From Pseudomonadota bacterium (GTDB lineage Bacteria > Pseudomonadota > Gammaproteobacteria > Steroidobacterales > Steroidobacteraceae), in NCBI GenBank assembly GCA_023433515.1, contig JAEZCN010000171.1, positions 1 through 19,426 of the forward strand: 19,426 nucleotides of DNA, given 5' to 3'. Position numbers and translations under genes: made by a program. Positions 14,351 to 19,426 of this stretch are shown here, piece after piece (position 1 is the first letter of the stretch; every line of letters begins with the position of its first letter). Under the pieces are notes generated by a model that saw nothing but the letters and a program-made list of their open reading frames with translations, made no database searches and had not been told where the DNA came from.

Positions 14351-15871
14351 TCAGTTGAGGGTGCGCGTCGCGACGTTCGAGTTGCCGCTCTCGACACCCG
14401 AAGTCGTCACCGCCCGCACGACGAAGTACCAGGTGCCCGCCGCGAGATTCTCCACGCGGTAGGTAGTCACGCCCGGATTGTTGACGGTCGCGACCTGGTT
14501 GAGCTGGTCCTCGTCGAGGCCGTACTCGATCCGGTACCCGCCGAGGTTCGTGAGCGGCGAGTCGTCGGTGTTCGCCGTCGGCGCGGTCCAGCTGAGTGTC
14601 ACCGCGCCGTTCGCGGTCGAGACGACCGCGATGGCGAAGGCGGCGAGGCTGGCGCTCGCGCGTCCGTCGTTGGCCGTGATCGTGACGCCCGACGTGCTGC
14701 CCACGTGCGCCGCCGTCGGCGTACCGGAGAGGCGTCCGGTGGACGTGTCGAACGTCGCCCAGGCCGGCGCATTGGCGATCGAGAAGGTCAGCGTGTTGCC
14801 GTCGGGATCCGAAGCCGTCGGGGTGAAGCTGTACGCCTGGCCCACGGTGGCCGACGTCGGCGGCGTGCCGCCGATGACCGGCGGACGGTTGGTCGCGCCC
14901 TGCGTCACGGTGATCGTGAACGGCGCCAGCGCGACCGCGGCCGCGCCGTCGGAAACGCTGATCGAGATGTTCGCGAACGCACCGAGCTGCGAGTCGCTCG
15001 GCGTGCCCGTCAGGCGACCCGTCGCCGTATCGAACGAAGCCCAGCCTGGCCGGTTCTGAATCGAGAACGTGAGCGTGTTGCCGTCCGGATCGGACGCGGT
15101 CGGCGCGAACGAATAGGCCGATCCCGCGGCAACGCTGGCGGGCGGCGTGCCGGCGATCACCGGCGGGCGATTCGCGATCGGCGCCGCGGTCACCTGCAGC
15201 GCGAACGCCGGCAACGCTGCGCTCAGGCTCCCGTCGGTCACGCGGATCACGACGCCGTCGTACGTGCCCACGTTGCCCATCGCCGGCGTGCCGGAAAGCC
15301 GGCCCGTGGCCGCGTTGAACGTTGCCCAGGCAGGCAGTCCCTCGATGCTGTAAGTGAGGCTGTCGCCGTCCGGGTCGGTTGCGGAGGCCTGGAAGGTATA
15401 GGCGCTGCCCGCGACGACGGTCGTTGCCGGCGTGCCGGAAATGGTCGGTGCGCGGTTGACGGTGGAAGGGGGCGGAGGCGTGGTGCCCGAGGTGCGCGCG
15501 CGCACCTGGATCTGGAAGGGCTCGAGCTGCGCGGCGGCCGCGTCGTCGGTCACTTCGAGTGTGATCATCCCCGACATGCCGACATCGGCATCGCCGGGAG
15601 TGCCGGTGATCGCGCCGGTGCTGGTGTTCAGCGTCGCCCAGCCGGGCAGGTTCTCGGCGCGGAAGGTGAGCGTATCGCCGTCCGGATCCGCCGCGCGCGG
15701 AGTGAATGAATAGGCCGTGCCGGCATCCACCTGGACGTTCGGTACACCGCCGATGGTCGGCGGGCGATTCGGCAGGTCCGAGCTGTCGTCCGATCCACAT
15801 CCTGCGATCGCGACGAACGCGCCGAGAACCAGTGCCAGGCGCGGCGCCGGGCGCGAAAAGAGATTCATCAT
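14351..15871 (-). CDS. Lipoprotein with four cadherin/Ig-like repeats and a C-terminal fibronectin III domain, under riboswitch 1
   Basis: A 506-residue surface or periplasmic lipoprotein. The signal peptide ends in IAGC (Cys25), followed by GSDDSSD, which is flexible and acidic; Asp close after Cys may favour inner-membrane retention. Four tandem He_PIG/cadherin-like repeats follow at about 36-125, 140-228, 235-323 and 328-417, each with the pattern PPxIxGTP...AYSFTPTASDPDGDTLTFS (calcium-type DPDG) and ATFDTxTGRLSGTP. The last domain (421-506) is fibronectin type III like (TLSWTAP, GGYRIEYG, GTWYFVVRAV). Such modules usually mediate adhesion or matrix binding. The ATG at 15871 has GGAG at 15883-15886, spaced 11, inside a helix-forming repeat. 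A c-di-GMP-I riboswitch lies upstream. A shorter relative with one repeat is encoded at 16537-17217. Function beyond architecture is unknown. Confidence 0.9.
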   Translation of the reverse strand: MMNLFSRPAPRLALVLGAFVAIAGCGSDDSSDLPNRPPTIGGVPNVQVDAGTAYSFTPRAADPDGDTLTFRAENLPGWATLNTSTGAITGTPGDADVGMSGMITLEVTDDAAAAQLEPFQIQVRARTSGTTPPPPSTVNRAPTISGTPATTVVAGSAYTFQASATDPDGDSLTYSIEGLPAWATFNAATGRLSGTPAMGNVGTYDGVVIRVTDGSLSAALPAFALQVTAAPIANRPPVIAGTPPASVAAGSAYSFAPTASDPDGNTLTFSIQNRPGWASFDTATGRLTGTPSDSQLGAFANISISVSDGAAAVALAPFTITVTQGATNRPPVIGGTPPTSATVGQAYSFTPTASDPDGNTLTFSIANAPAWATFDTSTGRLSGTPTAAHVGSTSGVTITANDGRASASLAAFAIAVVSTANGAVTLSWTAPTANTDDSPLTNLGGYRIEYGLDEDQLNQVATVNNPGVTTYRVENLAAGTWYFVVRAVTTSGVESGNSNVATRTLN

Positions 15872-15875
15872 GATT

Positions 15876-15939
15876 CTAACTACTCCATTTGGCGGCGTAC
15901 TGCGCAGGCAACGCGCGCGGCCGGAGGGTGAGTAGTTAG
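15876..15939 (-). promoter_or_regulatory. Helix sequestering the ribosome-binding site, riboswitch 1 expression platform
   Basis: CTAACTACTC and GAGTAGTTAG (15876-15885 with 15930-15939) are a perfect 10-bp inverted repeat with a 44-base loop in the leader of the lipoprotein mRNA. The 3' arm contains GAG of the GGAG ribosome-binding site, so forming the helix would hide it. It lies about 50 nt after the aptamer. How ligand binding would open or close it is not evident. Confidence 0.5.
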
Positions 15940-15989
15940 TGAACGGACAACGGAAATGACGACGTGGAACGCGTCACGACGCGCTCGCC

Positions 15990-16076
15990 GGCAACTCCGC
16001 TATCTCGAGTCGCCGACGACTTACGAGACCGGAAGCTTTGCGTCCCCATCTCGCGATGGGTTTGCCTTTGCTTTGT
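15990..16076 (-). promoter_or_regulatory. Cyclic-di-GMP-I riboswitch (GEMM-I), copy 1
   Basis: On the minus strand: GGCAAACC, a stem CATC-GCGA-GATG with a GNRA tetraloop, GGGACGCAAAGC, then a long second hairpin (CCG/CGG, TCTCG/CGAGA, inner AGTCG/CGACT) and the closing TAGCGGAGTTGCC. This is the order and spacing of the Vc2 aptamer of Vibrio cholerae (recalled). The bases equivalent to G20, A47 and C92, which contact c-di-GMP, are all conserved; G at 20 argues against the cGAMP-binding variant with A20. It stands in the 5' leader of the four-repeat lipoprotein gene. Confidence 0.93.
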
Positions 16077-16084
16077 GGTGCCCA

Positions 16085-16112
16085 GTTAAACGTCAGAGGA
16101 AGACGACGGCAA
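16085..16112 (-). promoter_or_regulatory. Likely promoter of riboswitch 1 transcript
   Basis: On the minus strand TTGCCG (16107-16112) and TTTAAC (16085-16090), spaced 16 bp, four of six consensus bases each. Transcription would begin within a few bases of the aptamer's 5' edge, as expected for a riboswitch leader. Confidence 0.45.
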
Positions 16113-16118
16113 TCTGTT

Positions 16119-16145
16119 ACCCAGCGGAGACACGCTGGGTTTTTC
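16119..16145 (+). terminator. Intrinsic terminator, plus strand
   Basis: ACCCAGCG (16119-16126), loop GAGACA, CGCTGGGT (16133-16140), then TTTT: an 8-bp GC-rich stem followed by T16140-T16144. It is a textbook terminator for plus-strand transcription, yet no plus-strand gene lies upstream before gltX, whose end is 1.8 kb away behind a convergent gene. See findings. Confidence 0.7.
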
Positions 16146-16226
16146 ACTGGGGAAATGGCGGAGTGGTATGGCGGGGTCGTTCGCGAATAAGGTCAATCAA
16201 GATTCGCCGGTCCGGCAGGCATGTCT

Positions 16227-16245
16227 GGCGACGAGAAGCGTCGCC
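16227..16245. other. Hairpin just upstream of the tRNA promoter
   Basis: GGCGACG (16227-16233), loop AGAAG, CGTCGCC (16239-16245): a perfect 7-bp dyad that touches the -35 box of the tRNA operon at 16246. It lacks a T run. It may be a regulator site or chance; I cannot tell. Confidence 0.3.
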
Positions 16246-16274
16246 TTGACATACTACCGGCGGGTGAGTAGTTT
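16246..16274 (+). promoter_or_regulatory. Promoter of the tRNA-Ala-tRNA-Glu operon
   Basis: Perfect -35 TTGACA (16246-16251), 17-bp spacer, -10 TAGTTT (16269-16274). The GC-rich stretch after the -10 is the kind of discriminator found at stringently controlled stable-RNA promoters. The tRNA begins 15 bases after the -10. Confidence 0.7.
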
Positions 16275-16288
16275 CCCGCGCCTCGCGT

Positions 16289-16364
<76 letters not shown>

Positions 16365-16383
16365 CGTCGTCTTGAAGATCTGC

Positions 16384-16459
16384 GTCCCCATCGTCTAGAG
16401 GCCCAGGACATCGCCCTTTCACGGCGGTAACGGGGGTTCGAATCCCCCTGGGGACGCCA
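16384..16459 (+). tRNA. tRNA-Glu(TTC)
   Basis: Complete cloverleaf: acceptor GTCCCCA with TGGGGAC, anticodon stem TCGCC/GGCGG with loop CTTTCAC giving anticodon TTC (reads GAA and GAG), T arm GGGGG-TTCGAAT-CCCCC, discriminator G and encoded CCA. Substrate of the GltX encoded 2 kb to the left. Confidence 0.97.
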
Positions 16460-16464
16460 CTCGC

Positions 16465-16507
16465 GGATCGGCCAGCACTAACTCAGAACAAACAGCTGGC
16501 CCGATCC
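16465..16507. terminator. Hairpin between tRNA-Glu and the convergent lipoprotein gene
   Basis: GGATCGGCCAGC (16465-16476) pairs with GCTGGCCCGATCC (16495-16507), 12 bp with a one-base bulge and an 18-base loop. It lies 5 bp after tRNA-Glu on plus and 29 bp after the lipoprotein stop on minus, so it could end transcription from both sides. No clear T run follows. Confidence 0.5.
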
Positions 16508-16536
16508 ATCAGCCCTGGTCCATCAAACCCGGGCTA

Positions 16537-17217
16537 TCAACCGATCGTCTTCGAAGCGTTGTTCGACAGCCCGCTCTCCGTGCCGGCGGAATCCACCGCG
16601 GCCACCGCGAAATACCAGGTGCCTTCGGAGAGATTCTCGATGACGTAGGTCGTCAGGCCCGCGTTGTTCACCGACACGACCTGCGAGAAGTTGTCCGGTG
16701 AATTTCCATAGTAGATGCGATAACCCGCCAGATTGCCGAGCGGGGAGTCGTCCGTGCGCTGCGTCGGTGCGATCCAGGACAACGTCGCCTGGCCGCCGCT
16801 CTGCGCGACCGCCTGCACGGTGATCGAGAAGGCGGGCAGCGAAGCACGGGTCCGCCCATCCGTGACACTGATGGTGACGCTGGAATATGTCCCGGGAGCG
16901 GTCGGCGAGCCGGTCAGCGCTCCGGTCGCGGTATTGAACGTCGCCCAGTCAGGCCGGTTCTGGATCTCGAAAGTCAGCGCATCGCCGTTCGGATCGGTGG
17001 CTCCCGGCGTGAAGGTATAGGTCTGGCCGACCACGACGGACGTCGGGGGGCTGCCCGAAATCGTCGGCGTCGACGGGGAATCGGTGACTTCGGACGGCGC
17101 AGCCGGCGGTCCGCCATCGTCGCTGCCGCACCCGGCCAGGGCCAAAAGTGTGAAGGCGCTCAGAATCGCAGCAATGTGCGAGCGGGTACGAACAACAAGC
17201 AATCGACTAGTAGGCAT
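16537..17217 (-). CDS. Lipoprotein with one cadherin/Ig-like repeat and a fibronectin III domain, under riboswitch 2
   Basis: A 226-residue relative of the 14351-15871 protein. The signal peptide ends in LAGC (Cys30) followed by GSDDGG, the same start of the mature protein as in the larger one. A Ser/Pro linker leads to a single He_PIG/cadherin-like repeat (about 50-135, TPTISGSPPTS...ATDPNGDALTFEIQNRPDWATFNTATGALTGSP) and a fibronectin III domain (about 143-226) sharing TDDSPLxNLxGYRIxYG, TTYxxENLxxGTWYF and ESGxSN with its relative. The calcium-type DPDG is DPNG here. I chose the ATG at 17217 because it directly follows the riboswitch; the in-frame ATG at 17244 would lie inside the aptamer. 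The likely Shine-Dalgarno GGAG is inside the aptamer's last conserved strand. Probably an adhesion or matrix protein made under c-di-GMP control. Confidence 0.9.
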   Translation of the reverse strand: MPTSRLLVVRTRSHIAAILSAFTLLALAGCGSDDGGPPAAPSEVTDSPSTPTISGSPPTSVVVGQTYTFTPGATDPNGDALTFEIQNRPDWATFNTATGALTGSPTAPGTYSSVTISVTDGRTRASLPAFSITVQAVAQSGGQATLSWIAPTQRTDDSPLGNLAGYRIYYGNSPDNFSQVVSVNNAGLTTYVIENLSEGTWYFAVAAVDSAGTESGLSNNASKTIG

Positions 17218-17222
17218 GATTT

Positions 17223-17300
17223 GGCAACTCCGCTGTCTCGGCAATCCGGTCGAGATCGGTAGCTTTGCGTCCCCACCTCGCGGTGGGTTTGCCCTTATCG
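17223..17300 (-). promoter_or_regulatory. Cyclic-di-GMP-I riboswitch (GEMM-I), copy 2, merged with the ribosome-binding site
   Basis: On the minus strand: GGGCAAACC, stem CACC-GCGA-GGTG, GGGACGCAAAGC, a second hairpin (CCG/CGG, TCTCG/CGAGA) and CAGCGGAGTTGCC. Bases equivalent to G20, A47 and C92 of Vc2 are present. Compared with copy 1 the paired bases of the first stem differ but stay complementary (CATC/GATG against CACC/GGTG), which supports the fold. The aptamer ends only 5 bases before the ATG at 17217, so the GGAG in its last strand must be the ribosome-binding site. Ligand binding would then hide it, predicting an OFF switch. Confidence 0.93.
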
Positions 17301-17317
17301 GGAATCAGCTGACGAAG

Positions 17318-17346
17318 AGAATAGGTAACGGAATGTCGTACAGCAA
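17318..17346 (-). promoter_or_regulatory. Likely promoter of riboswitch 2 transcript
   Basis: On the minus strand TTGCTG (17341-17346) and TATTCT (17318-17323), spaced 17 bp. Transcription would start a few bases before the aptamer. Consensus match is moderate (three and four of six). Confidence 0.4.
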
Positions 17347-17418
17347 TACGGCTAAGCGTCTGTATTCGGAGACATTTTTCAGGACCGTGAACGGTGCACG
17401 AGCAAGACTTGTTGAGGC

Positions 17419-17433
17419 AGGGCAGTAGTTTGC
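17419..17433 (+). promoter_or_regulatory. Possible sigma-54 promoter of the exopolysaccharide genes
   Basis: AGGGCAGTAGTTTGC has GG (17420-17421), ten bases, GC (17432-17433), with TTTGC at the -12 element; the -24 element matches the TGGCACG consensus only in part. It lies about 100 bp before the sugar transferase gene. PrsK works with PrsR, a sigma-54 activator, in XrtA/PEP-CTERM systems, so such a promoter would fit. The rest of 17347-17536 shows nothing I can name. Confidence 0.35.
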
Positions 17434-17536
17434 GCGCGTTGATTAACATATGTCCGCAAGGAGCGACGACGCCGCATGCAAGTGCGGGTAGTAGTCGGAT
17501 CGCGCGAATTCCAGGACCGGCACGAGAGCGGACGCG

Positions 17537-18940
17537 ATGAGAGTCCGGATCTTCAATCTGTACCAGAACCTCCCGATCGCGATGCTCGCGGTCGTCGAGA
17601 CCGTGCTCATCCTCATCGCACCGTTGATCGTGGAAACACTGTTCTACGGTGCGACGTTCCAGCAGTTGTTCTCGAACTGGCCGCAGACGCTGCCGAAGAT
17701 GCTGATCTACGTCCTGAGCTGCGGACTCGCGCTGACCGCGATGGGCCTGTACAGCGCGCGTCAGCGCGCGCGCACGCTCGGCCTGCTGTTGCGCGCCATG
17801 GTCGCGCACGTGCTGGCGGTGGCCATCTTCGCGTTCGTCTCCTTCTTCTTCATCGCGTTGCGCCCTGAACCGGGCCGCGTGCTCGCTTGGGCCGCCGTCT
17901 CGTTCACGCTGGTCGTGCTCGCCCGCATCATCGAGGGCGTGTTCATCGGCGAGGACGCGTTCAAGCGCCGCGTGCTCGTTTACGGCGCCGGCCAGCGCGC
18001 ACAGAGCCTGCTGCAATTGCGGCGGCGCTCGGACCAGCGCGGCTTCCTGATCGTCGGGTACATGCCCGCGCCGGGCGAAGAGGTGCTGGTCGATCCCAAG
18101 AAGGTCCTGCCGAACTCCGCCCAGGAACTGCGCCGGCTGTCGCGCGAGCTCGAGGTGCACGAGATCGTGGTCGCCATGGACGATCGCCGTCGCGAATTCC
18201 CGGTCCGGGAGCTTCTGGACTGCCGCCTGAACGGCGTCGAGGTCATCGACCTCGTGAACTTCCTGGAGCGCGAAACCGGCCGCGTGCACCTCGACGTGCT
18301 CAATCCGAGCTGGATCATTTTCTCGGAAGGTTTCCGCCGCGATGCGCTGCGCCAGACCAACAAGCGCGCGTTCGACGTCCTGGCCTCGGTGGGCCTGGTG
18401 CTCATCACCTGGCCGGTGATGTTGCTGACGATGCTCGGGATCATGCTCGAGGACGGTCTGCGCGCGCCGATCTTCTATCGCCAGCGGCGCGTCGGCCTCG
18501 ATGGTCACGAATTCGACGTGCTCAAGTTCCGCAGCATGCGGGTCGACGCCGAGCGGGACGGAAAGCCGCGCTGGGCCAGCGGTTCGGACGACCGCGTCAC
18601 CCGGATGGGCCGGATCATCCGCAAGGTGCGCATCGACGAATTGCCGCAGATCTTCAACGTCCTGCGGGGCGACATGAGCTTCGTGGGTCCGCGGCCGGAA
18701 CGGCCGATGTTCGTGGCGCAGCTCGCCGAATCCATTCCTTACTACGATGAGCGCCATTGCGCGAAGCCCGGCATCACCGGCTGGGCGCAGGTTTGTTATC
18801 CGTACGGCTCATCCGAAAAGGACGCCATCGAAAAGCTCCAGTACGATCTTTATTACGTAAAGAATCACAGCCTGTTCTTCGACATGATGATTCTCCTGCA
18901 GACCGTAGAGGTGGTTCTGCTGGGGAAAGGGGGACGCTGA
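17537..18940 (+). CDS. XrtA/PEP-CTERM-type exopolysaccharide sugar transferase (TIGR03013-like, polyprenyl-phosphate sugar-1-P transferase)
   Basis: A 467-residue inner-membrane enzyme that should start exopolysaccharide repeat units by moving a sugar-1-phosphate from a nucleotide sugar to undecaprenyl phosphate. Four N-terminal helices (about 13-36, 52-72, 85-107, 116-134) precede a Rossmann-like CoA-binding-type part (RRVLVYGAGQRA at 144-155). Another membrane helix (278-303) leads into the bacterial sugar transferase domain: FYRQRRVGLDGHEFDVLKFR (313-332), the catalytic D367-E368 pair in RIDELPQ, and GDMSFVGPRPERP (378-390). The start MRVRIFN is typical of the family that accompanies exosortase XrtA; no strong Shine-Dalgarno is seen at 17537. 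A frame from 17476 with a better-looking upstream AAGGAG overlaps out of frame and is not protein-like. The prsK-like gene follows after 18 bp. Confidence 0.93.
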   Translation: MRVRIFNLYQNLPIAMLAVVETVLILIAPLIVETLFYGATFQQLFSNWPQTLPKMLIYVLSCGLALTAMGLYSARQRARTLGLLLRAMVAHVLAVAIFAFVSFFFIALRPEPGRVLAWAAVSFTLVVLARIIEGVFIGEDAFKRRVLVYGAGQRAQSLLQLRRRSDQRGFLIVGYMPAPGEEVLVDPKKVLPNSAQELRRLSRELEVHEIVVAMDDRRREFPVRELLDCRLNGVEVIDLVNFLERETGRVHLDVLNPSWIIFSEGFRRDALRQTNKRAFDVLASVGLVLITWPVMLLTMLGIMLEDGLRAPIFYRQRRVGLDGHEFDVLKFRSMRVDAERDGKPRWASGSDDRVTRMGRIIRKVRIDELPQIFNVLRGDMSFVGPRPERPMFVAQLAESIPYYDERHCAKPGITGWAQVCYPYGSSEKDAIEKLQYDLYYVKNHSLFFDMMILLQTVEVVLLGKGGR

Positions 18941-18958
18941 ATGGACACCGGTCTCTAG

Positions 18959-19426
18959 GTGAATACGTTCGGGCTCATCAGTTTCGGCGCGGCTTCCGTC
19001 GGCTTCGCCGGCCTGACCGTGCTCCTGTCCGTCGCGCGGGGGCGCAGGGATCCGGCGGTCCGCCGGCTACGGTACGCGATCGCGGTGTCGGCGCTCTGGG
19101 CGCTGACGCTCGCGCTCAACCACGCGAAGGTGCCGATCCCGCCCGGGATCATCCTCGCCGCGGAAATCCTCCGTGATCTCGCCTGGCTCATCGCCTTGCT
19201 CGGGCTCGCGCCCGCGTCGTTGCCGCGCGCCTTCGCTCCGGTGAGCTACACGGTGATCGGCGTGTGGGCCAGCGCGGCGTTCTTCGGGCCGAGTATCGAA
19301 GCGGTCATGGCGGGGGGCGGTTTCAGCGTGGCGCTGCTGATCCTGCTGCTGCTCGAGCAGGTGTATCGCAACGCGCCGGAAACCGCGCGCGCGAACCTCA
19401 AGTTTCTCGCGATCGGCGTCGGCGGG
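18959..19426 (+). CDS. prsK: PrsK-like sensor histidine kinase, N-terminal membrane part (cut by window end)
   Basis: The 156 visible residues form a multi-helix membrane region: helices at about 5-26, 38-54, 67-84, 91-109 and 119-133, ending with ARANLKFLAIGVGG, which resembles the segment just before the cytosolic part of PrsK in XrtA/PEP-CTERM systems. PrsK is the histidine kinase thought to act with the sigma-54 activator PrsR to control PEP-CTERM protein and exopolysaccharide genes. GTG at 18959 is the first possible start because an in-frame TAG lies directly before it; its ribosome-binding site is weak. A five-codon frame (ATG 18941 to TAG 18958) fills the gap after the sugar transferase stop. 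The kinase core is outside the window, so the name rests on the membrane part plus position beside the TIGR03013-like gene. Confidence 0.72.
   Translation, partial: MNTFGLISFGAASVGFAGLTVLLSVARGRRDPAVRRLRYAIAVSALWALTLALNHAKVPIPPGIILAAEILRDLAWLIALLGLAPASLPRAFAPVSYTVIGVWASAAFFGPSIEAVMAGGGFSVALLILLLLEQVYRNAPETARANLKFLAIGVGG

Noticed and set aside
14151..15800. 549-codon minus-strand frame overlapping the lipoprotein gene in another frame
   Set aside because: Arg/Gly/His-rich repeats simply mirror the DNA repeats of the Ig domains; no signal peptide or domain.
15956..16249. 97-codon plus-strand frame across riboswitch 1
   Set aside because: It is the complement of a structured RNA and runs through the terminator hairpin; no ribosome-binding site or family likeness.
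17336..17431. 31-codon plus-strand frame between riboswitch 2 and the sugar transferase gene
   Set aside because: No convincing ribosome-binding site, codon use unlike the neighbours, and it overlaps the likely promoter of riboswitch 2.
17476..17868. 130-codon frame preceded by AAGGAG, overlapping the sugar transferase gene
   Set aside because: Product is Arg/Asp-rich and not protein-like; the overlapping frame encodes a clear transferase with the family start MRVRIFN.
18941..18958. Five-codon frame between the sugar transferase and prsK genes
   Set aside because: Too short to judge; it may be only chance bases after the stop codon, with no sign of a leader-peptide function.

Overview
The window is GC-rich bacterial chromosome. 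The glutamyl-tRNA synthetase is close to the gammaproteobacterial GltX type, and the right end enters an exopolysaccharide locus of the XrtA/PEP-CTERM type (a TIGR03013-like sugar transferase followed by a PrsK-like kinase). Together with many two-component and chemotaxis genes and a GH127 glycosidase, this suggests a soil or aquatic gammaproteobacterium of the Steroidobacterales/Nevskiales kind. That placement is inference. I saw no insertion sequence, phage gene, CRISPR array or rRNA.

Left (1-3060, minus strand): a three-gene signalling operon, response regulator - CheW - methyl-accepting protein. It resembles pilH-pilI-pilJ in order and in the first two proteins, but the receptor carries a dCache-like sensor. 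A CRP-type palindrome lies upstream. Next (3250-7283) is a sugar module: a divergently placed GbpR-like LysR regulator faces a minus-strand pair made of a YtfQ-like sugar-binding lipoprotein and a Tat-exported GH127 beta-L-arabinofuranosidase-like enzyme, with no ABC permease or ATPase in sight. Then come a 1180-residue hybrid histidine kinase (7289-10831), a 149-residue protein resembling only the protease part of FtsH (10885-11334), and a class II Fic protein (11490-12617) whose promoter carries operator-like repeats with an exact 34-bp period.

Centre (12742-14347): tRNA-Val(CAC) on minus and gltX on plus, divergent. Then (14351-17346) two related minus-strand cassettes, each made of a promoter, a cyclic-di-GMP-I (GEMM-I) riboswitch and a lipoprotein with cadherin/Ig-like repeats plus a C-terminal fibronectin-III domain. 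They are separated by a plus-strand tRNA-Ala(GGC)-tRNA-Glu(TTC) operon. In cassette 2 the ribosome-binding site lies inside the conserved 3' strand of the aptamer. In cassette 1 it lies about 100 nt downstream, in a separate 10-bp helix. Both aptamers keep the bases that select c-di-GMP.

Right (17537-19426): a polyisoprenyl-phosphate sugar-1-phosphate transferase and the start of prsK, behind a possible sigma-54 promoter. The most interesting reading is that two surface or secreted Ig-like lipoproteins sit under direct c-di-GMP RNA control next to an exopolysaccharide/PEP-CTERM locus, i.e. a matrix or adhesion module with two different riboswitch designs. Long open frames opposite the real genes were treated as artefacts of high GC.
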